DNA of 24,989 bases, taken from the NCBI RefSeq assembly GCF_000143415.4, contig NW_003314277.1, positions 135,183 to 160,171 on the forward strand, read 5' to 3'. Numbering within the stretch: position 1 is the first letter of the stretch; each line of letters begins with the position of its first letter. Below, piece after piece: positions 1-7,534 of the stretch. Below the pieces are notes generated by a model. It was given only the letters and a program-made list of their open reading frames with translations, did no database searches and had not been told where the DNA came from. Source of the DNA: Selaginella moellendorffii. Taxonomy: Eukaryota > Streptophyta > Lycopodiopsida > Selaginellales > Selaginellaceae. A program made the translations under genes and the position numbers.

Positions 1-1
1 A

Positions 2-1039
2 AAGCGGCATCAAAAATTACTCGAGACGGCACTGCAGCTTGATGCTGCAGGTCACTCTAGAGCATCCCCTGGTAAATTCCTCCTGGGTGAGCTTCTTTTC
101 GAGATCCAAAGGCACGGCAGCGCTTACGGCAGTCTCAAAGGAAGTACGCGGGCATGGCTCCTCACGGCTTTGCTCTCCAACTTACTCGCGCGATTCTCTC
201 CAAAGCCCGGAGAGCTCATCGACGGAGAACCACGGAAGTACAAAGCCAAAGCCACCTCCGCTCGCTGCGAGCAGGAGCTTAACGACGTGATCAAATGCCA
301 CACTCACGATTTCAAGCTAGACAAGAGTCTTCCCAGCGCTGTTCTTGTGGTGGTGCAAGGCGGGAGGGACGAAACCAAGTGGCCGGACTGCATGTACCAG
401 GCACTGAGCCAGACGGGCATGGGGGCAGCGATCAGGAACTCGTCGGCAAACAGGCTCCACTGCCTGGTGCTCGGCGATGGCTGGTGGGGCTGTGCAGAGA
501 TCCATCCTCTCGGCTACGTGATGGTCAAGCCTGGCAAGCCCGGAAACAAGATCTCGAGCAGCAGCGTCAAGGAATTCAGACGTCAGCTTGAATCCAAAGG
601 GACGATCAAAAGCGGTAGTGCCAAGCTCCTCTGGGAGAGCTTCCAGCGCTATCCAGACAAGAAGAGCTTGTTGGTGGAGCTGGAGGAACGAGTGAGGCTG
701 CGAACCGAGGAGGCGGCCAGGGCACTCAACGCCAGGCTCGTTTTCGACAAGATTGTGCACAACGAGGATATCGAACGCAGCTTCTCGCCTGTGACTGAGA
801 AGAGAAGACTGCTGCTCGTAGGAGCGATTGTTTGTGACAGCACGGTCTACGAGAGCAGCATTCTGAGCTTCCCGGTGGCGCACAAGGTAAGCGCCAATGA
901 CAAGCTTCTTGTTTCGGGTCTCCTCCGGATGTTTTTTGGCAACCGGGTGCTGCACTGGACGCTCCCCGGGATCCAGACACTGGTTGCCACACGCGACAAA
1001 GAGCTTAAAGAAAGAGTGAATGGCGTGCTAATGCCGTAG
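2..1039 (+). CDS. Unrecognised protein, 3' part of a gene cut by the window edge
   Basis: One reading frame is open from the second base of the window to a TAG at 1037-1039, giving about 345 residues with no ATG near the left edge, so the gene or its last exon starts outside the window. I do not recognise the family. Visible traits: a helical start (about residues 45-65, AWLLTALLSNLLARF), a hydrophobic beta-strand-like stretch SAVLVVVQGG, a tryptophan/glycine-rich LVLGDGWWGCAEIHPLGYV, a charged helical segment rich in E and R (ELEERVRLRTEEAARAL), and a C-terminal RLLLVGAIVCDSTVYESS strand pattern. There is no signal peptide or clear membrane segment. Codon choice is ordinary and no stop interrupts the frame, which supports coding over chance. 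An upstream splice acceptor cannot be placed. Confidence 0.6.
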   Translation, partial: KRHQKLLETALQLDAAGHSRASPGKFLLGELLFEIQRHGSAYGSLKGSTRAWLLTALLSNLLARFSPKPGELIDGEPRKYKAKATSARCEQELNDVIKCHTHDFKLDKSLPSAVLVVVQGGRDETKWPDCMYQALSQTGMGAAIRNSSANRLHCLVLGDGWWGCAEIHPLGYVMVKPGKPGNKISSSSVKEFRRQLESKGTIKSGSAKLLWESFQRYPDKKSLLVELEERVRLRTEEAARALNARLVFDKIVHNEDIERSFSPVTEKRRLLLVGAIVCDSTVYESSILSFPVAHKVSANDKLLVSGLLRMFFGNRVLHWTLPGIQTLVATRDKELKERVNGVLMP

Positions 1040-1145
1040 ACTTTGTTACGTTGGCGTAGAGTTTCGTGCTGCCGAGAATCGATAGCCATGAACAATTGAA
1101 CAACCATCACGACGAAATGGTCGAAGTTTGAGATCTTGCTTAGAA

Positions 1146-3017
1146 CTAGGAGACCATCATGTTGGCTGCAAGGACATAACCAGTAGCTCCTCTCGGATCC
1201 TTGTCAATGACATTCTTGGCAACGAAATTCCCAAACTCAACGGAGGATCTGTAGCTCCTACATGCCCCCAAGAGGCACTTCCAGTCCACAGTCTCGGGCT
1301 CGAAGGGCATGGTTTTGAGCAGCTCCTGGGCAGAATGCAAATACCCGGCTCTCCCCAAGACATCGATCATGCACCGAAAGTGGAGCTTCACGGGCTGTAC
1401 ATGGAAGTCCATCTCTATCGACACGAAGCAAGATCTTGCCGCGTAGACGCTGCCAACGTGGCTGCATGCCACGAGCGCACAGCCAAAGCATCCATCCACG
1501 GACACGTCCATGGCGTTCATGGAGTGGAAAACGTATAGTGCCTCGTCGGACCTGCCGTTCTGTGCGTAAGCTGCAAGCAGTGTGGTCCATGCAACCACGT
1601 CCCTTTCGGGCATACGCAAGAACAAGGACCCGCAACGACAAAAATGCCCATTAAGGGCAAATGCGGTCATAAAAGCAGTCCACGACACCAAATCATGATT
1701 TGTACCACTTTCAAACAGATATTTGGCTTCTACTACACATCCATTTTCCGCAAACGCGCTGAACATTGCTGTTTTTATTTCAGTGCTCTCAATATGTGCA
1801 GCTCTGGAAAATTGTCTTGCCTCGTCTAGGTGCCCCATTCGGCGTATGCAGAAATTAATGCGCATAATGGTACAGTGTTTTGCTCCGGCGTAGTTTCAAA
1901 ATAGATTCTCGCTTCCTCCAATTGGCCCCTGCAAGCAAGAAACGATACCACAATATTCCAGGATACCATATTTTTGAAAAGGTCCATGACTCGCTCAAAA
2001 TCCCCATTCGTGGCATATGCAGTCAAAAGTATGTTCCACGTTACAATATCTTTTTCCAAAATATAATTGATCATGATTTAATTGCTGCATTCTATTAGCT
2101 TTCGCCAAGGCTGCTAGCACAGCATTGCATGCCAAAGTGTTCCAATACGGCATGCAATACAGCAATCGTAAGGATTCTTCCAAATACCCATACTGGGCAG
2201 CTGCGACAACTATGGTTGTCCACGACACTATATCTTTCCATGGCATCCGGTTAAATATTTTTTTTGCCTGATCTAGGTGGTCATTGTTACTATACGCAGC
2301 CAAGTAAGCATTCCATGCCACGAGGTCGTGCTCTGGCATCTGTAGAAAGATACTTTGAGCATATTCTGGTTATCCGGCGTCGGCAGATGCTCTGACCATG
2401 GAAGTCCACGAGGCTAGATTGCCCTCCGGCATGTCCTCAAACACGAGCTTGGCAGCATCTAATTTGCCGCAGTCTAAGTAGAGACCCAGCATTGTGTTCC
2501 AAGAAACTAATTCCTCTGGGGCATGTTCTCCCAAACCTTTTGGGCATCATTTGGCATGGCCATTGCGGAATCTCTCGGCCTGGTTTGCGAGCCGGATCGT
2601 GGCGTACGCCGCAAGCAAAGTATTGAAGCATACAAGATCTCGTTCGGGCATCATCTCAAAGATATGCTCTGCTAGAGAGAGCGAGCCGGCTCGAGCGTAC
2701 GCTGCGAGCATCGCAGTCCACGGCACAAGATTGTGCAAAGGCATAAGATGAAGCAGTTCTCGGGCGCTATCAAGATGCCCAGCTTGGGCATAAGCAGAGA
2801 TAATGGTGGACCATGAAATGAGATTCGGCTGAGGTATGCTCTCAAAGGTTTGATGGGCTAAATCTAGCAATTGGTATCGTGAACATGCCGCGAGAATTGC
2901 ATTACAGCATGCAGTATCTAGCTGAGGCATTCTTTCGAAGCCATGTTTCGCGTCCAGCAATTGCCCTTTCCTGGCATAATCACAGATCGTAACCGTGCTC
3001 GATGATATAGAGGCCAT
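1146..3017 (-). pseudogene. Pentatricopeptide repeat (PPR) protein, PLS/SS type with partial E domain, broken
   Basis: PPR proteins bind organellar RNA one base per repeat and act in editing, splicing or stability. Reading leftwards from an ATG at 3015-3017, about a dozen ~31-residue S-type repeats appear, with hallmarks such as MPERDLVCFNTLLAAYA, MPEHDLVAWNAYLAAYS and MPERDVVAWTTLLAAYAQNG, ending in an E1-like segment (TVDWKCLLGACRSY ... GATGYVLAANM). No DYW deaminase follows; TAG at 1146-1148 ends the frame inside the E region. The reading frame is broken repeatedly: a short out-of-frame block at about 2510-2560 flanked by two opposite shifts, a TAA at 2370-2372, a shift at about 2075-2090, a lost piece of a repeat near 1965, and a shift near 1840. 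Every break falls inside a recognisable repeat that continues in another frame, so introns are unlikely. I call it a decayed gene; heavy sequencing error is the alternative. Confidence 0.85.
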
Positions 3018-3146
3018 TTTATCGCATTGTTTTTGCCACGCCTTGTGTGCAAGGTATGTAGCTTTCCATTGACGTGAAAAATGGCTGTTTCACATAGTAA
3101 GTTGTTATTACGGTTTAAGCATGATGAATCATTCTTATACACATAT

Positions 3147-4003
3147 TTATAATGTATTATTGAATAGGTAGTCGATTTGGTTCTGGTAGCGCATTAAAAT
3201 GGTGTCCCTGCGAAGCTTCGTTGTCGGTGTCAATAGCCCATTCTCCATCTGAAAAAGATACAACCCATTTCAGCCAGTTAAATTTACTGTGAATGGTTCA
3301 TTCACGATGACAAAGGGCCCAATCTGGAAAGAACAACTTGACGTACTGCACATAGAATCCAAACATATTAGATGTAGCCGAAGAGCTCCCGTATATGATA
3401 TACGGGAGCGTATATCATACCATCTTTGAAGTTCTTCTCGAACCAAACTCTTCAAATCATTTGCAGATGTGGCTGCTGTATCCTTGCTTGCAACTATCAG
3501 TGCTCCAAGGCGCCTTTGGTCCTGTACAGACAGCAAAAGTACGTTAGATGAATCTCACAAAACAAAACCAAGGAATACAAAGTACCTGACCGACAACCAT
3601 GATTTGATCAATAAGACTGCTTTGCAGTGCTGCCTCTTCAATCTCTGTTGGCTCCACATTCTCGCCTGAAAAATGATTCTCATGAATACTTGAGAAAAGC
3701 AAACGCTTACACCATAACCTGTTGAGAGAACACTAGTTTCTTTTGCACGCCCCTCCAAGACTAACATTCCTCCACATTTTCTAGCAGCGCCAGTTTTCCA
3801 CACTGGGGCGACCCAGCCAAGATCACCCGTGTCAAGCCAGCCATCACCGTCTATGGCTTTTTGTGTTGCATCGGGATTCTACGCGACAACAAAACTGAGC
3901 GAGATGTGATGCAAGAGTGAAACTCGAAAGCAATGGACCACGAACCATCACTATTCCTTTGTTTCCATTAGTCAAGGTTTTCCTGCTTTCGGGATCCCCA
4001 AGA
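3147..4003 (-). pseudogene. Long-chain acyl-[acyl-carrier-protein] synthetase (AAE15/AAE16-like), C-terminal exons only
   Basis: Plant AAE15/16 enzymes are plastid AMP-forming ligases that load free fatty acids onto ACP. Spliced minus-strand exons give, in order: DPESRKTLTNGNKGIVMV (about 3930-4001), NPDATQKAIDGDGWLDTGDL ... VLEGRAKETSVLSTG (about 3725-3880), ENVEPTEIEEAALQSSLIDQ (about 3588-3665), DQRRLGALIVASKDTAATSA (to about 3425), CSFQIGPFVIVNEPFT (to 3288) and MENGLLTPTTKLRRD ... (3147-3248, stop TAA). The WLDTGD and STGENVEP motifs are the hinge and C-terminal motifs of the ANL superfamily, and GT-AG sites join the blocks in frame. The front two thirds of the enzyme is missing, a TAA lies just upstream of the first block, and the usual stretch before NPDAT looks lost. 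It ends 130 bp before the PPR start. A gene remnant, not a working enzyme. Confidence 0.8.
3385..3409. repeat. Perfect 25-nt palindrome in an acyl-ACP synthetase intron
   Basis: Two 12-base arms (GCTCCCGTATAT and its exact complement) surround one central G. It sits in the predicted intron before the CSFQIGPF exon and is followed at once by a second partial copy of the TATATCATAC part. It could form a strong hairpin in DNA or RNA. No function is implied. Confidence 0.8.
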
Positions 4004-4078
4004 AGTTAGAACGAGAGCATGCGCAGCACCACAACGCACAGCACTAACAGCTCCCAAAAGGACGGAGCCGCGTCCTCC

Positions 4079-4258
4079 TGTTGTGAATGGTTATGGATTG
4101 ACAGAGTCCTCTCCCGTAGTGTCAACTCGAGCTTTTTCCGACAATGTAAGTTCTATTCGAGCTGCTCACACAGAGACTCCAACATGATTATGTTTTCTTG
4201 CTCTCAGGTTCTCGGAACAGTTGGAATGCCTCTTCCAGAAACTGAAGTAAAAATTGTT
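4079..4258 (+). pseudogene. Acyl-ACP synthetase fragment in inverted orientation
   Basis: On the plus strand, NGYGLTESSPVVSTRAFSDN (4086-4145), a 62-nt GT-AG intron (4146-4207) and VLGTVGMPLPETEVKIV (4208-4258) read in frame. GYGLTESSPV is the AMP-binding core motif of plant AAE/LACS enzymes, and this peptide is what should come immediately before DPESRKTL of the minus-strand remnant next door. The segment is thus an adjacent piece of the same gene, flipped. Upstream of 4086 the match fades; after 4258 it stops abruptly. Confidence 0.75.
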
Positions 4259-4354
4259 GCTCTCGCTGCTCGTTTTCAAGTTCTGGAAGCGCGCCAAAGG
4301 GATGACGAGTTTTCGCGCAGCGACGACAATCCACACTCACAGCTTTCACGCAGC

Positions 4355-4412
4355 CCAGCAGGGAGTGCTCGTTTTGCTGCATCCACATCATCAAGACAAG
4401 TAAGCATTTTCC
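4355..4412 (+). repeat. Partial copy of an exon end found again at 5596-5660
   Basis: The stretch encoding SRECSFCCIHIIKT and the following CAAGACAAGTAAG splice-donor-like sequence closely match the exon end at 5596-5660 (RRECSFCVIDISKITLKT, then CAAGACAAGTAAG). It lies just upstream of the start of the gene holding the second copy. It looks like the remnant of a tandem partial duplication of that gene. Confidence 0.55.
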
Positions 4413-5858
4413 ATGGCTGGAAACCAGGTTTCCAAGCGCTTGGAGGTTGTCTCTGAGCTCCTTATCGCAAGCTCAATCCAGGAGTCGCGCATGGCCATGG
4501 CTTGTCTTGGTTATGGCCGCTACCCAGCTATACAGTGTTTGCTCATGATCTTGCTTCAGCAGCAGAGTCATGACGATGGTGTGCTCAACAGGTCCAATGA
4601 GGTAAGCTTTCTCGCGTACGCTGGTAAAGCACACAAGAGAAGCCAAGTGTACATTCCTCGACCTCAATCAAGATATATCGGGCTCACAACTCTACGGCTA
4701 AGACTTTATGCCTCTGCAGCGTCAATCGGTGATCATCAAGGGATCATGGGGCAGTGCAATCTTCACGCTCCAGAGCTCGGCTTTATTCCCGGATGTGGAT
4801 CGAAGTCCTGCAACTCTAGCGTAAGAATACTCTCCATACTCCTTGGCTCAGTGGTTCCGAGTCCGGCATACTCTTTTCCACTAAATGTAAGTCTATCTTT
4901 TCCTGGTTCCACACTTAACACTTGGCTTCTATAGGTTGCGTAGCCGGAGCTGGCAAGTGGTGCTCGTTCTCTCTTCTGGTGATCTTTCCCCGTGGACTTG
5001 TGTGGAGCTCCAGGTGCCGAGTTATCCATTACTGTTTGAGTTGGCGGTGCTCAAACTCAACACAGGTATTCCGCAGCTTCCAATCACCCCACTGCTTATC
5101 AAGCTAGTCTGCGTCAACTTTCAAGGAGATTACAGTACTACTAACTGTAAGCTGTTTGTGTTTTTGTTTGCATCATCCTTATCAAGTACTTTGGTTTGAA
5201 TTTCCAGCAATCTATGAGCGGGAAGTACATCGCGACATTGTGCCTGAGCGAGGAAAACAAGAAGCTCCTTGGTTCCTTGGTGCTCGGCTGCTGCTCAACG
5301 ATGATGAAAGCCCTCCATGCTCTTTACGGTTTTGTGGCGCTCTTCCCTCCGGGACTTGTGTTGAGCTCCAGGCGCCGATTTATCCATCACTGATTGAGCG
5401 AGTGTCGCTTTATGAACCATATCGTAAACTGCACTTCAGATTTTCGTTCTTTACGATAATTGACGAGAATTGCTTTGCAGGGTTTACGCACTCAGTGTCT
5501 TGGACATTCTGGACGCTCTAACTGGACGATTTCATACTGGCAAACCCCAGCATTTGCTGGTTATCGGGGAGCAGAGAGTCACACAGATGTTTGGGCCCCG
5601 GAGGGAGTGCTCGTTTTGTGTCATCGACATCAGCAAGATCACGCTCAAGACAAGTAAGATTTTGTCATTCTTTTTATAGAATCATGCCCCTTAGTTTTGT
5701 TTTTTACTGTTTTGACAGTGTCGGGGCTTACTTTCCCGTGGCATGGCAGCCTTCGTGCTTTGGAATCGACACTCCCTGATGATGACGATGCTTATACAGA
5801 TTTAAGTACTCTTCCAAATTCCTTGTGGATTTTAGCTCTGAATTTATGTGTTGATTGA
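4413..5858 (+). CDS. Unrecognised multi-exon protein, possibly a recent pseudogene
   Basis: I do not recognise the family. A consistent model starts at ATG 4413 (MAGNQVSKRLEVVSELL...), splices 4601 to 4720 (RQSVIIKGSWGSAIFTLQSS), 4820 to 4935 (WQVVLVLSSGDLSPWTCVEL), and 5146 to 5208 (IYEREVHRDIVPERGKQE), each with GT-AG ends and in frame. The exon at 5208-5423 ends at a good donor (GTAAAC) whose obvious acceptor at 5480 leads to a stop at 5519-5521. The best downstream peptide (VYALSVLDILDALTGRFHTG ... RRECSFCVIDISK, then MSGLTFPWHGSLRALESTLP, stop TGA 5856-5858) is one frame off. So either a splice site is misjudged or one frameshift has broken the gene. Strand-like hydrophobic stretches suggest a beta-rich protein. 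A CVELQ(V/A)P.YP segment occurs twice (about 4996-5045 and 5355-5405). Confidence 0.45.
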
Positions 5859-5859
5859 G

Positions 5860-6167
5860 CAGGAGGTCTTTAACATGTTTATTAATCTTATTCACGAGTC
5901 AAAAGGGGGCTGGAAATAATTCACACGTACGTTTGATTTCAATTTCTTTCGATGTTTTTTGGTTCTTTTATATTAATTTGCGAATGCAGGAGCTATAAAT
6001 TAGACTCCTCAAATTTATTGATTATATAAACAGCTGAACCAAGCCCAAGGGATTATAAGAATTTTAAAGAATCATTGTCTTGATTTGTGTGAATTATTTA
6101 TAAGTTGCATTTTTTTATATTTATTATAAAAATGTATATATATATATATATATACACACATATATAT

Positions 6168-6198
<31 letters not shown>

Positions 6199-6371
6199 CA
6201 TATATACATATATATATACATATGTAAAGGAGTTAATGCAATTAGTTTTTTCCCTTTTACCAATTAGTAAATACTCTAAACGTTTCCCCTAGCGAGCATT
6301 ATAAATTTATAAAAACAACTTACGAAGCTAAACGAATTAAAGACATGAAAATATTTTGGCAAGTACTTTCA
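5860..6371. other. AT-rich intergenic spacer
   Basis: No gene seen. Strongly AT-rich with poly-T and poly-A runs, containing a microsatellite at about 6131-6222. The retrotransposon target-site copy begins at 6372. Confidence 0.7.
6131..6222. repeat. (TA)n / (CATA)n compound microsatellite
   Basis: Alternating TA dinucleotides pass into ACAC, TA and six or more CATA units, then further TATA/CATA units. A tyrosine/cysteine-rich minus-strand frame across it (6072-6263) is an artefact of the repeat. Confidence 0.9.
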
Positions 6372-6376
6372 TTAAC
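6372..6376. repeat. Target-site duplication TTAAC (left copy)
   Basis: The five bases TTAAC abut the TG that opens the left LTR, and the same five bases follow the CA that closes the right LTR at 13630. This fits integrase-mediated insertion with a 5-bp stagger. Confidence 0.85.
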
Positions 6377-7523
6377 TGTAGCGCACGTGGTTTTGTCCCT
6401 TTATCCTATAGTAATTTACTATAGGATAACACCACGAAGCGGAACCTAAACCCTCTTTGTGCCACATGACGGATGCAACGTGTCACATGCCACATGTCCA
6501 TGCCACGTGTCCATAGGAACCCGAGGTTCAGGGCCTTGGGCCACTGAACGAAGGAATGGTGCCAAACTCCCAAGCATGGAGCCAAGGAGTGATGGAACCG
6601 AACCACGGAGCAACTCCCGAGCATAAAGCCCAAGGAGCGAAGGGACAGGGGCCTAGAGCGACTTGGAACAGTCCTAGAGTAACCAGCATCCCAATGCCAG
6701 GACCAGCATGCAAAACGGAGCCAAACGGGGTCTGGCGCTATTTCGGTATACCGGTGGCCTAACGCGAGGACATGGGTACTCCACCAACTAGCATGGAATG
6801 GAACTTGGGCTTAGACCCAAGCCGGACGCAGAACAAGGACAAGCACGCAAGCGGGAGCTAGACTATGCCTCAGGTTGGTCGGCCATGCCCGACCTACCCA
6901 CTATCCCTACTATACATTTGGAACCCCCCATAGCCCCCCCCCCTTGAGGAACACACGCTTTGGGCTTTCACCCCAAGCCTACCCTTAGTACCAGGAGTTA
7001 GTCTCTGGGACAAGCGCGAAACTTACTAAATATAGAATGGCGCTAGATTGCGAATTTGGACATGGGACGAACACCATTGTGTTCAGGCCGATCTCTACAT
7101 TCCGTAGATATGCCAAATGAGCGAATCTAGACACTTTCTATAAATAGTATTTGGGACCGAAATAAGACTAACACAAAGGGCATGATAGCGAGGGTGTTTG
7201 GCAGACACGGTAAGCTATCATCTAGCGATATTGAGGGACCAATCTCAATACGCGAGGGTTCTTGTCACTAGCAAGTGCAAGACAAAACGAGACGGGAACT
7301 CCTTACCGGGCTAAGTATGCTTAGCTAATAACACTTAGGAATTCCGTCCTTATGCTCGTCCGGTCTAAGTACACTCGAAATGCCCAGTTAACTCCACTAG
7401 CACAAGAGGGGCTAATAAAGGGTCCAGCAATACCGACCTCTTGCCATCGTGGCAGTAAGGTAAGAGTGTCCGTAAGGACTAGTCTATAAGTAACTTTCAA
7501 TACCCGAAGTCACATGCGCAACA
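6377..7523 (-). repeat. Left long terminal repeat (3' LTR in element sense)
   Basis: 1,147 bp, TG at 6377 to CA at 7523, aligned along its length with 12494-13630. It differs by scattered, mostly transition changes, an extra ~13-bp tandem unit near 6498-6512, and C-run length near 6940. It holds a 29-nt palindrome and a run of CACATG/CACGTG-like boxes at about 6460-6512. Short open frames inside it recur in the other LTR simply because the LTRs are copies. Confidence 0.92.
6401..6429. repeat. Palindrome in left LTR
   Basis: Two perfect 14-base arms (TTATCCTATAGTAA and its complement) surround one T. The right LTR carries the same structure with one arm mismatch (G for A). In element sense this lies near the 3' end of the LTR and so could fold in the RNA. 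Function unknown. Confidence 0.8.
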
Positions 7524-7534
7524 CTCTCCCCCCC
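7524..7534 (-). other. Polypurine tract of the LTR element
   Basis: On the minus strand GGGGGGGAGAG runs directly into the LTR start TGTTGCGC. A purine run at this junction is where plus-strand DNA synthesis is primed, and it fixes the element's orientation. Confidence 0.8.

Noticed and set aside
170-1039. A coding start at 170 for the left-edge gene
   Set aside because: That codon is TTG and the frame is open to the window edge; in a plant nuclear gene TTG is not an expected start, so the gene is treated as 5'-partial. The same reasoning trimmed the BURP (GTG), ELIP (TTG) and 24164 (TTG) starts.
2510-2560. An intron explaining the frame change in the PPR gene
   Set aside because: The PPR repeat pattern continues through this block in a shifted frame, so the sequence is exonic; no suitable GT-AG pair removes it.
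6072-6263. A 63-codon tyrosine/cysteine-rich frame
   Set aside because: It is a translation of the TA/CATA microsatellite.
6528-6762. Short frames on both strands that recur in the two LTRs (also 12632-12866)
   Set aside because: They are conserved only because the two LTRs are copies of each other; lengths are 60-72 codons, in overlapping opposite frames, with no motif.
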